NCBI GenBank assembly: GCA_002319955.1
Contig: DCJS01000028.1
Location: 20,128 to 31,080, forward strand
Source of the DNA: Flavobacteriales bacterium UBA1694
GTDB lineage: Bacteria > Bacteroidota > Bacteroidia > Flavobacteriales > Weeksellaceae
DNA length: 10,953 bases
Reading direction: 5' to 3'
Numbering within the stretch: position 1 is the stretch's first letter; each line of letters starts with the position of its first letter. A program made the translations under genes and the position numbers. Under the pieces are notes generated by a model, which was not told where the DNA came from, searched no databases, and saw nothing but the letters and a program-made list of their open reading frames with translations. Shown here one piece after another: positions 1-5,685 of this stretch.

Positions 1-476
1 TTATACAAGACATTATACGATCCCCCAATTTGAAGATAAGCCCCTCTTGCGATGGGTTGAGCGTACCCTAACCCGAAGTGAAGGGCAGGTTCAGATGTGG
101 AGAAGCGCTCGTGGGAAACCTTGTCTCTTTGCTTTACGAAGTACTGCTCAAAGCTCGTGCTTAGGTAGAAATTCGGAATGACGAAATAATTAACGTACGG
201 ACCAACACCAACAATGGAACTCGAGAAATACGTTGAGTTATGCCACATAAAATTCGTACCAAGACCGGCCAGCAAGTTCGGGGTGAGCCAATAGCCTAGT
301 CGAGGCGATAAGGAAAGTGCAGTGCTTGAGCCCCCACCTCCAAAGGAACCTCCTAGACCTACAGATCCACCGAGTGTCCATTTAGAACGCTGATCTACGG
401 TGTTCAAGGAATCGAGCTGCTGCGCATGGCTCCATCCAAAAAACAGTAGCATTCCTAGTAACAAACTTTTTTCCAT
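1..476 (-). CDS. Predicted outer-membrane beta-barrel protein (3' end missing)
   Basis: I do not recognise a specific family. The 158 codons visible run from an ATG at 476 off the left edge of the window. The N-terminus (MEKSLLLGMLLFFGWSHAQQ) is a typical Sec signal peptide with a likely signal peptidase I cut after SHA, before QQ, and there is no lipobox cysteine. The mature part has a Gly/Ser-rich stretch at about residues 40-51, followed by alternating hydrophobic/polar segments rich in Tyr, Phe and Gly (such as GVGPYVNYFVIPNFYLSTSF and LHFGLGYAQPIA). That pattern is typical of transmembrane beta strands of OmpA/OMP_b-brl-like porins in Bacteroidota. The gene is divergent from mnmA. The role is unknown; a structural or small-solute outer-membrane protein is an inference from composition alone. 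Confidence 0.72.
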   Translation of the reverse strand, partial: MEKSLLLGMLLFFGWSHAQQLDSLNTVDQRSKWTLGGSVGLGGSFGGGGSSTALSLSPRLGYWLTPNLLAGLGTNFMWHNSTYFSSSIVGVGPYVNYFVIPNFYLSTSFEQYFVKQRDKVSHERFSTSEPALHFGLGYAQPIARGAYLQIGGSYNVLY

Positions 477-563
477 TTCTTCTTCTTTTGTGATTTTTTA
501 AATTGTCTATGTCTGCGTTTCAATCCTTGAATCGCAAAATCAAGCATTTGAATATTTAAGTCG

Positions 564-571
564 TAAATTTG
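564..571 (+). promoter_or_regulatory. Candidate mnmA promoter -7 box (TAnnTTTG)
   Basis: TAAATTTG matches the Bacteroidota -7 consensus TAnnTTTG exactly and lies 21 bp before the mnmA ATG at 593. No good -33 TTTG is seen at the usual 19-bp distance (a TTTG at 547-550 is too close), so only the -7 half is supported. The predicted start site near 577 would leave a leader of about 15 nt. Confidence 0.45.
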
Positions 572-592
572 CAAAAATATTTCTTATTTCAA

Positions 593-1780
593 ATGAAAAT
601 AGTAGTCGGACTTTCAGGTGGTGTAGATTCTTCAGTTGCAGCTTATTTGCTTCAACAGCAGGGGCACGATGTTGTAGGTCTATTTATGCGCAATTGGAAT
701 GATGCCTCCGTCACGCTAGAGGATGAGTGTCCATGGATTGAAGATAGTAACGATGCCCTACTTGTTGCACAAAAACTTGGAATTCCTTTTCAGGTAATTG
801 ACATGAGTGAGCTCTACAAGGAGCGCATTGTTGATTATATGTTTGAAGAGTATCAAAAAGGGCGAACGCCAAACCCGGACATCCTGTGTAACCGAGAGGT
901 CAAGTTTGATGTTTTTCTTGATACGGCACTAGCCCTTGGAGCTGAAAAAGTAGCCACAGGCCATTATGCCCGTTTAGACACCCTTACACAACCCGATGGA
1001 ACAGAAACCTACCGACTTTTAGAAGGCGTCGATTCAAATAAAGACCAAAGTTATTTTCTGTGCCAATTGAGCCAGGATCAATTGTCAAAAGCCTTGTTCC
1101 CAATTGGCGAGCTCACCAAACCTCAAGTTAGAGAAATCGCCAAAGCACTCGATCTTGTGACGGCGGAAAAGAAAGACTCCCAAGGGCTCTGCTTCATTGG
1201 GAAAGTGAGCCTTCCTGAGTTTCTAAAACAGCAATTGGAACCAAAAGAAGGTGAAATCGTTGAAATTTTCAATACCCACCAAGCCTTTCATACAGAGCAG
1301 CCCACTTTCATCTCGAAAGCGCAAGAGCTGGAATACTATGCTAAAAAAACCACGTATGAAAAATCCGATGGGAAAGTTATCGGCACGCATCAAGGCGCCC
1401 AGTATTATACTATTGGCCAAAGTAAAGGTTTAGGCATTGGCGGGCATAAAGAAAGCTGCTTTATTCTCTCGCGCGATATGGCTAACAATATTTTGTACGT
1501 CGGTGAGGGCAAAGACTTTCCTGGTCTCTTTCAAAAAGTCATTAAAGTGAGTCCTGGAGAAATCCATTGGATTCGACCGGACCTAAGTCTAACTATAGGC
1601 CAGTCAATGGAAGTGATGGCGCGTATTCGTTACCGTCAACCCCTTAGTAAGGCCACGCTCTATCAGCTAGAGTCCGGACTTTATGTCGAGTTTTTAACGC
1701 CCCAATCCGCTGTGGCAGAGGGGCAGTTTGTGGCTTGGTACAAGGAGGATGAGCTTTTAGGAAGCGGGGTTATAAGCTAA
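593..1780 (+). CDS. mnmA: tRNA-specific 2-thiouridylase MnmA
   Basis: MnmA makes 2-thiouridine at the wobble position (U34) of tRNA-Lys, -Glu and -Gln, using ATP to adenylate the uridine and persulfide sulfur relayed from a cysteine desulfurase; it is cytosolic. The 395-aa protein has the PP-loop SGGVDSS (residues 8-14), the first catalytic cysteine C99 in NPDILCNREVKF, ATGHYAR (121-127), DQSYFL (151-156), and the second catalytic cysteine C200 in SQGLCFIG. The C-terminal beta-barrel domains follow, with YTIGQSKGLGIGG at 272-284. Between about 222 and 262 it is longer than the E. coli enzyme, as I recall is common in Bacteroidota. I chose the ATG at 593 because MKIVVGLSGG is the conserved N-terminus; an in-frame TTG at 569 would add eight residues and sits on the predicted promoter. 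Its stop lies 2 bp from the stop of the convergent regulator gene. Confidence 0.96.
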   Translation: MKIVVGLSGGVDSSVAAYLLQQQGHDVVGLFMRNWNDASVTLEDECPWIEDSNDALLVAQKLGIPFQVIDMSELYKERIVDYMFEEYQKGRTPNPDILCNREVKFDVFLDTALALGAEKVATGHYARLDTLTQPDGTETYRLLEGVDSNKDQSYFLCQLSQDQLSKALFPIGELTKPQVREIAKALDLVTAEKKDSQGLCFIGKVSLPEFLKQQLEPKEGEIVEIFNTHQAFHTEQPTFISKAQELEYYAKKTTYEKSDGKVIGTHQGAQYYTIGQSKGLGIGGHKESCFILSRDMANNILYVGEGKDFPGLFQKVIKVSPGEIHWIRPDLSLTIGQSMEVMARIRYRQPLSKATLYQLESGLYVEFLTPQSAVAEGQFVAWYKEDELLGSGVIS

Positions 1781-1782
1781 AA

Positions 1783-2535
1783 CTAGGCCTCTAGCCACTG
1801 TTTAAACTCTTTAACCCGTTCACGACTTACCGTAATTTCTTCTAATTGTTGGTGCTGCATTTCCAATTTGTAGTAAGGCGAGGTGTGAATTGTTTGAATT
1901 GCGCCTAATCGGACGATCGTTTGACGATTCACCCGAAAGAATTCCTTTGAATCTAAGGTGTCTTGAAGGTCTTCTAATGTAAAGTCAGTCGGATAGGCTC
2001 GATCCCCTGTTTGCGCATAGACAATTTTATTTTCACTATAAAAATAGCTTATCGACTCCGTTGGAACCACCTTTAAGTTATAGCCAATTTTAACGAGAAT
2101 TCGCGAAAGCGAGGCTCTGGAGTCTGTAATCAATTCTCGAAAATTTAAGGCGTCATAATGCTGATCTAAAGGTGCGAATTTTCGGTACTTCTCAATCGCA
2201 CTGCCTAATTCACTCGCTCCAATGGGCTTAAGAAGATAATCAATGGAATTAAGTTTGAAGGCCCTCAGTGTATAGGTATCAAAAGCGGTTGTGTATATAA
2301 TAAAACTCTGGGTAGGAATTTGATCAAATATATCAAAAGAAACACCATCCCCTAACACAATATCCGAAAAAATCAAATCGGGGTGCACCTCATTCTTGAA
2401 AAAGTTCACACCCTCTTCTACTGAGTGGAGCGTTGCAATTAATTCTAAATCAGGAAACAAGCTAATAAGACGCTCTAGTTTTCTAGCGGCAGGTTTTTCA
2501 TCCTCAATAATAATTGTGCGGGTTTTGCGATACAT
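1783..2535 (-). CDS. LytTR-family response regulator
   Basis: This is a 250-aa transcription factor of the LytR/AlgR type: an N-terminal receiver (about 5-120) and a C-terminal LytTR DNA-binding domain (about 145-248). The receiver has the acidic pocket E11-D12, phosphoacceptor D58 in LIFSDIVLGDG, T82/T83 in YTTAF, and K103 in DYLLKP. The LytTR part carries typical features: a basic/hydrophobic strand start (RILVKIGYNLKVV), ISYFYSENK, and FFRVNRQTIV at 199-208. It is the last gene of the operon; its ATG directly abuts the stop of the preceding 2TM gene (0 nt spacing), which suggests translational coupling. The histidine kinase four genes up is the obvious partner (inference from the operon). 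A direct repeat matching LytTR sites upstream of the operon suggests it regulates its own transcription. Target genes elsewhere are unknown. Confidence 0.93.
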   Translation of the reverse strand: MYRKTRTIIIEDEKPAARKLERLISLFPDLELIATLHSVEEGVNFFKNEVHPDLIFSDIVLGDGVSFDIFDQIPTQSFIIYTTAFDTYTLRAFKLNSIDYLLKPIGASELGSAIEKYRKFAPLDQHYDALNFRELITDSRASLSRILVKIGYNLKVVPTESISYFYSENKIVYAQTGDRAYPTDFTLEDLQDTLDSKEFFRVNRQTIVRLGAIQTIHTSPYYKLEMQHQQLEEITVSRERVKEFKQWLEA

Positions 2536-2817
2536 CTAGTTCTTTTGATTTTTATTTAGAAGCTGTTCCATTTTTTTCTCTTCCCAATTCTTTCCAAGAA
2601 CAAAATTAGGAATAAAAATGGAGCAGCCATGCGCTAGGACACCAAGTCCCCACAACCCCATCCCCCAAACGGAATTAATATCGCCTTGCGTAATACCCAA
2701 AATTGGCGGAATCCATAGGGCGATTTGCACCAAAATGTAAACCTGAAGGTGGATATAGAACCCTCTTAATCTTCGTGCTTTCTTCTTTGCTCTTTGATAA
2801 CTTAAATCGCTCGTCAT
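2536..2817 (-). CDS. Small 2TM-domain membrane protein
   Basis: This 93-aa protein fits the Pfam '2TM domain' layout: a basic amphipathic N-terminal helix (YQRAKKKARRLRGFYIHL, 7-24), transmembrane helix 1 (about 22-40), a short linker with GD, transmembrane helix 2 (about 50-72), then the hallmark GKNWEEKKMEQLL tail (75-87). Both ends are likely cytosolic. Its start overlaps the stop of the upstream 2TM gene by 4 nt (ATGA), and its stop abuts the regulator's start. The family has no established biochemical function. Sitting between a kinase that carries the same domain and its response regulator, it may modulate the kinase or pair with it in the membrane; this is inference from context. Confidence 0.85.
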   Translation of the reverse strand: MTSDLSYQRAKKKARRLRGFYIHLQVYILVQIALWIPPILGITQGDINSVWGMGLWGLGVLAHGCSIFIPNFVLGKNWEEKKMEQLLNKNQKN

Positions 2818-3131
2818 GGGGTCTGTCTTTTCGTGTTTTTTTTAATACGTTCAAGTTCTTTCTCCAATTGTCTTTCTTCCCAATATCTAAAGAAAGGAAT
2901 AAAAAGATACAGTCCATAGAGCGCCATAAAAACGCCCCAAAGTGTAATAAGCCAGCCGTTTAAAAAAGGTCCTAGGCTAAAGAATGGATCGGGGCTATTT
3001 TGCAAAAAATAGAACAGAACAATTACGCCGTAGCCCAGAAGCATAAAGTAGTACGTTTTGATCGTTTTAACCCGTGTTTTAGCCTTTCTGTACGCTAAGG
3101 CGTAGGCGGGTTGGTTTTTGTTTATTTCCAT
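2814..3131 (-). CDS. Small 2TM-domain membrane protein (second copy)
   Basis: This 105-aa protein has the same plan as the 93-aa neighbour: YRKAKTRVKTIKTYYFML (14-31), transmembrane helix 1 (about 27-44), a longer linker (QNSPDPFFSLGP), transmembrane helix 2 (about 57-80), and YWEERQLEKELERIKK (83-98), a charged helix that could form a coiled coil. The WEE motif is shared with the neighbour and with the end of the kinase, so the three modules look like diverged copies of one unit. The first 10 nt of the gene overlap the end of the kinase gene, and its end overlaps the next gene by 4 nt. Function unknown. The linker differs most between copies, which may mean each copy senses or contacts something different (inference). 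Confidence 0.83.
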   Translation of the reverse strand: MEINKNQPAYALAYRKAKTRVKTIKTYYFMLLGYGVIVLFYFLQNSPDPFFSLGPFLNGWLITLWGVFMALYGLYLFIPFFRYWEERQLEKELERIKKNTKRQTP

Positions 3132-4459
3132 CGGTTTGTATTTTCATGTTCTTTTTGCATGTACTTTTGGATTTGTTTTTCTTCCCAGGAACGCCCAATT
3201 GCAAAGACATGAATCGCATGGGAAATGACTCCAATACCCCATCCTAACATTGGCCAAAAGGCCCACCAGTAGCCTGGAGAAGTTTTCCAGTTTATTAGAA
3301 ACATGAAAGGAATGAAAATACAGTAGGAAATTAAATTCCCGTAGAAGTTCTTAATTTCTTCTACGCGCTTGCTCGCCTTTTTATAGGCCGTTTCTTCGAT
3401 TAAATCAGTGGGTTTCATTGAACTAAATTTTTTGGTTAATAAGGGTATTTTTACTTTAAATAGGTCCTCGGAGGTCTCAATAAAGACATTCCGTGAGGTC
3501 AACAGGGCATAGCGCTGAACGATGTTACTCAGACCAATTCCTTGGCGTTCTTGAGAGAGTTCTCTAGGTTGGTAGTTGTTTTCAATGCTCAGAAATCCGT
3601 CTTCAGAATAGATCCGTATTTTTAAAGGACTCGCCTCAGTAGCAAAATTGTGTTTTATACTATTCTCTAAGAGCAGTTGTAATGACAAGGGCACCACAAA
3701 GGCTTTAAGAGTTTGCTCGTCCACCTGAAACTCAAAATTGACACTGTCCTCAAAGCGGGTCTTAAGAAGCTCACAATAGGTTTTCGCAAATTCGATTTCT
3801 TCCTCAGTGCTCACAAGCTCTTTATCCTTTTGTTCTAAAACATACCGGTAGACCTTCGACATAGAATCGGTGAAACGTTGGGCGGATTCTCGATTTTCAT
3901 CGATTAATGCGCTTAAGACATTTAGCGAGTTAAAAAGGAAGTGCGGGTCTAGTTGGTTTTTTAAACTTTCAAATTGGGCACTCGCCGCGGAGGCAATAAT
4001 TTTTTGTTCAACGACTTCACTCCTTGTATTTTTCTTGAGGGCGATTATAAACCCATTTATATGCATCACAGCAGTCACTAACAGAGCTATATTAAGAATA
4101 AGCCAATGTCTCAAATTCATTTCTCCATTAAAGAAATGGGCAGGGTCCTCCCCTTGAATCAAAATAAAATTGATATAGTTACAAACAAACACTAAAACCG
4201 TGTTTAGAATGACTGTCGCAAGAATCCCCAAAAACATTCTTTTGGTTGTGCTGACTGCCCAGGAATACTTCCGATTCAAGAATTGATTTAACAACCCATT
4301 ACTGAACCCAAGTACAGCCGTGTACAATAAACAAATAAGTAGGGTAAGACTTAGGTTGGATGCGGTCTTATCCGGGGTTAAGAACCCAAATATTAAACTT
4401 GAGAGCACGAGCGTTATTACGAATGTTTTCTTTAGTCCTTTGGTCATTTTAGAAGGCAT
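3122..4459 (-). CDS. LytS-type sensor histidine kinase with C-terminal 2TM domain
   Basis: This is a 445-aa membrane histidine kinase. The N-terminus has about four transmembrane helices (about 12-28, 36-54, 76-98, 118-140) and no large periplasmic domain. A linker helix leads to the His_kinase domain with phosphoacceptor H173 in QLDPHFLFNSLN. The ATPase part has N266 in LLLENSIKHN (N box) and a G box QGIGLSNIVQRY (306-317). After the ATPase, at about 357-433, comes a complete 2TM domain: AYKKASKRVEEIKNFYGN, helices at about 373-390 and 400-420, then SWEEKQIQKYM. Six transmembrane helices would therefore flank the cytosolic catalytic core. It presumably phosphorylates the LytTR regulator at the end of the operon. 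The signal is unknown; with so little outside the membrane, a membrane-state or small hydrophobic signal is plausible (inference). M5 is an alternative start. Confidence 0.92.
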   Translation of the reverse strand: MPSKMTKGLKKTFVITLVLSSLIFGFLTPDKTASNLSLTLLICLLYTAVLGFSNGLLNQFLNRKYSWAVSTTKRMFLGILATVILNTVLVFVCNYINFILIQGEDPAHFFNGEMNLRHWLILNIALLVTAVMHINGFIIALKKNTRSEVVEQKIIASAASAQFESLKNQLDPHFLFNSLNVLSALIDENRESAQRFTDSMSKVYRYVLEQKDKELVSTEEEIEFAKTYCELLKTRFEDSVNFEFQVDEQTLKAFVVPLSLQLLLENSIKHNFATEASPLKIRIYSEDGFLSIENNYQPRELSQERQGIGLSNIVQRYALLTSRNVFIETSEDLFKVKIPLLTKKFSSMKPTDLIEETAYKKASKRVEEIKNFYGNLISYCIFIPFMFLINWKTSPGYWWAFWPMLGWGIGVISHAIHVFAIGRSWEEKQIQKYMQKEHENTNRWK

Positions 4460-4507
4460 TTAAGTAAAGGTACGTTTTTATTGAATTTAGATTTATCACT
4501 TTTTTTT

Positions 4508-4786
4508 CTAGGCATGGAGCCAGGACTTCAGTCCAAAACTATAGAGTCCATATAGAATTAGGCCTTGCCCACTAAGAGTTAATAAAAAACACATAACTAG
4601 GTGTATATCTGACTCTAGGGTTGAACACAAGACAAAAAGTAAAAGCCACAAAATACTAAGAACAACGCCATAAGGAAACGCTGTTTTGAATTTCCACCGC
4701 AATCCAGACCATCTAGCCTTTACTTTGGCTGGGGGTCTTTGAGCGATGATTCCATAGGAATCACTATTTTCGAGGGCTTTGTTCAT
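4508..4786 (-). CDS. Small two-helix membrane protein, first gene of the LytTR operon
   Basis: I do not recognise this 92-aa protein as a named family. It has a basic N-terminal stretch (KVKARWSGLRWKFK, 21-34), two hydrophobic helices (about 37-55 and 60-83) and a short tail FGLKSWLHA. Size and layout echo the 2TM proteins downstream, but the WEE signature is absent, so it may be a strongly diverged relative or unrelated. The ATG at 4786 follows a TACCTTTG -7 box by about 20 nt, and a 48-nt gap separates its stop from the kinase start, unlike the tight junctions further down. It is probably cotranscribed with the kinase. A role as accessory subunit of the kinase is a guess from position. Confidence 0.72.
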   Translation of the reverse strand: MNKALENSDSYGIIAQRPPAKVKARWSGLRWKFKTAFPYGVVLSILWLLLFVLCSTLESDIHLVMCFLLTLSGQGLILYGLYSFGLKSWLHA

Positions 4787-4806
4787 TTTATCTCCATTTT
4801 GAAATT

Positions 4807-4814
4807 CAAAGGTA
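4807..4814 (-). promoter_or_regulatory. Candidate -7 box of the LytTR operon
   Basis: Read on the minus strand this is TACCTTTG, an exact match to TAnnTTTG, about 20 nt upstream of the first start codon at 4786. At the expected -33 position (around 4834-4840) the minus strand reads GTTTTTC, a poor match to TTTG. A weak -33 next to a bound activator site is typical of activator-dependent promoters. Confidence 0.6.
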
Positions 4815-4847
4815 CACGGCCGCCTTCCGAATTGAAAAACTTCTTAA

Positions 4848-4877
4848 CTGAACGGTTAATTTTGCTTACTGAACGGG
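4848..4877 (-). promoter_or_regulatory. Predicted LytTR binding site (9-12-9 direct repeat)
   Basis: On the minus strand, ACCGTTCAG (4856-4848) and CCCGTTCAG (4877-4869) are direct repeats separated by exactly 12 bp, giving a 21-bp period of two helical turns on one DNA face. The published LytTR consensus is two copies of [TA][AC][CA]GTTN[AG][TG] about 12 bp apart; the proximal copy fits 9 of 9 positions and the distal one 8 of 9. The near edge lies 33 bp upstream of the -7 box, just beyond the expected -33 region, which suits activation. The operon itself encodes a LytTR regulator, so autoregulation is the simplest reading. Confidence 0.68.
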
Positions 4878-5026
4878 GTGTTTTTTATCAAATGCCGTTT
4901 TGAAGCTCTGAATTTGGATTTGATTCATGGTGATTTGATTCCAAAATTCTAGTGTAATGTTCTTCCAGCACCCACGAGGCAATAGGTATCGAAAGCCCTT
5001 GGGCAGTAAATCCTTTTATAGAACTT

Positions 5027-5055
5027 TAATCTGAGTTTTTATAATACCCAGATTA
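5027..5055. repeat. Inverted repeat upstream of the SOD gene
   Basis: TAATCTG (5027-5033) and CAGATTA (5049-5055) are perfect 7-bp inverted arms around a 15-nt AT-rich centre, spaced about two helical turns centre to centre. It lies 66 nt before the SOD start codon. It could be a dimeric regulator's operator. There is no T-tract after it on the plus strand, so a plus-strand terminator is unlikely. Confidence 0.35.
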
Positions 5056-5121
5056 GGGTGCGCATTTTCATTATTTTCAGTAAATTTATGCTCGTATTTA
5101 AATTAATCTAAAATTGATCTA

Positions 5122-5628
5122 ATGAAAAATCTTTCTTTAATCTTATTCTCAGTAGTAACGGCTACAGCAATTTCTTGCGGTACGACCAAAACCTATGCGA
5201 TTCAGTCTAAAAGCGACACCACAACGCAGGGTACGGTGAAGTTCACCGAAAATGCGGGCGAAGTAGAACTCGAAATGAATGTCAAAAATTTAAATCCCAA
5301 TAGTACCCATGCGGCTCATATTCATGAAAAAGGAGACTGCTCGGCGGCGGATGGAAGTTCAGCCGGTGGCCACTGGAATCCAACCGGACATGACCACGGT
5401 AAATGGGGGGATGGAGATCACCATGCGGGCGATTTAGGAAATCTAACTACAGATGCCAACGGAGCGGCTAAATTAGTCATGAAAACAGATAAATGGTGCA
5501 TTGGCTGCGAGGATCCAAACAAGAATATTCTTGGTAAGGCGATTATTATTCACGCCAAAGCGGACGATTTCACAACCCAACCCACTGGAAATGCGGGTGG
5601 AAGAGTTGGTTGTGTTGAGATAAAATAG
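5122..5628 (+). CDS. sodC: Cu-Zn superoxide dismutase, predicted lipoprotein
   Basis: It converts superoxide to oxygen and hydrogen peroxide outside the cytoplasm. The 168-aa precursor has a lipoprotein signal, with hydrophobic residues 4-17 ending in AISC19, so it is probably anchored to a membrane. By alignment to the family, copper ligands are H66 and H68 (AAHIHEKGDC), bridging H84 (GGHWNP) and H144 (IIIHAKADD). Zinc ligands are H84, H92, H101 and D104 (HHAGDLGN). C73 and C164 would form the conserved disulfide, and R161 matches the active-site arginine. All catalytic residues are present. Two extra cysteines, C126 and C129 (KWCIGC), lie in a loop before H144. A His/Gly/Asp-rich loop runs from 89 to 104. 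The gene stands alone, with its own terminator downstream. Confidence 0.94.
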   Translation: MKNLSLILFSVVTATAISCGTTKTYAIQSKSDTTTQGTVKFTENAGEVELEMNVKNLNPNSTHAAHIHEKGDCSAADGSSAGGHWNPTGHDHGKWGDGDHHAGDLGNLTTDANGAAKLVMKTDKWCIGCEDPNKNILGKAIIIHAKADDFTTQPTGNAGGRVGCVEIK

Positions 5629-5646
5629 AGCTTTACCCCATCGAAT

Positions 5647-5685
5647 AATCAGCCCATTTCAACTTGAAGTGGGCTGATTGTTTTT
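5647..5685 (+). terminator. Intrinsic terminator after the SOD gene
   Basis: AATCAGCCCATTTC (5647-5660) pairs with GAAGTGGGCTGATT (5666-5679) as a 14-bp stem with one G-U pair and the loop AACTT, followed by G and five T (5681-5685). It starts 18 nt after the SOD stop. The T-tract overlaps the stop codon of the convergent LD-carboxypeptidase gene. On the minus strand no T-run follows the stem, so it should act mainly for the plus strand. Confidence 0.88.

Larger units (their letters stand above)
4787..5121. other. Divergent intergenic region between LytTR operon and SOD gene
   Basis: These 335 bp separate two divergent genes. They hold the operon's -7 box (4807-4814), a direct repeat fitting a LytTR site (4848-4877), an inverted repeat TAATCTG/CAGATTA (5027-5055), and a weak -7-like TAAATTTA (5081-5088) that could serve the superoxide dismutase gene. 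A minus-strand frame without stops (5015-4866) has no convincing start and is not called. The rest shows nothing I can name. Confidence 0.6.

Noticed and set aside
569..592. Upstream TTG start that would extend MnmA by eight residues
   Set aside because: The conserved N-terminus begins at the ATG at 593, and the TTG overlaps the predicted -7 box.
2675..2963. Frames of 80-86 codons on both strands across the 2TM genes
   Set aside because: They cross two genes with clear 2TM features and are shadows of them.
4465..4472. TACCTTTA on the minus strand just before the kinase start, as a second promoter
   Set aside because: It misses the final G of TAnnTTTG and has no -33 partner; kept only as a remark, not as a feature.
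4866..5015. A 49-codon stop-free minus-strand frame beyond the LytTR operon, ending in HPVQ-stop
   Set aside because: The only in-frame ATG (4928) gives 20 residues, there is no promoter or ribosome site, and its end coincides with the LytTR repeat. It could be a gene remnant but nothing supports that.
5647..5679. SOD terminator acting in both directions for the LD-carboxypeptidase gene too
   Set aside because: No T-run follows the stem on the minus strand, so only plus-strand activity is supported.
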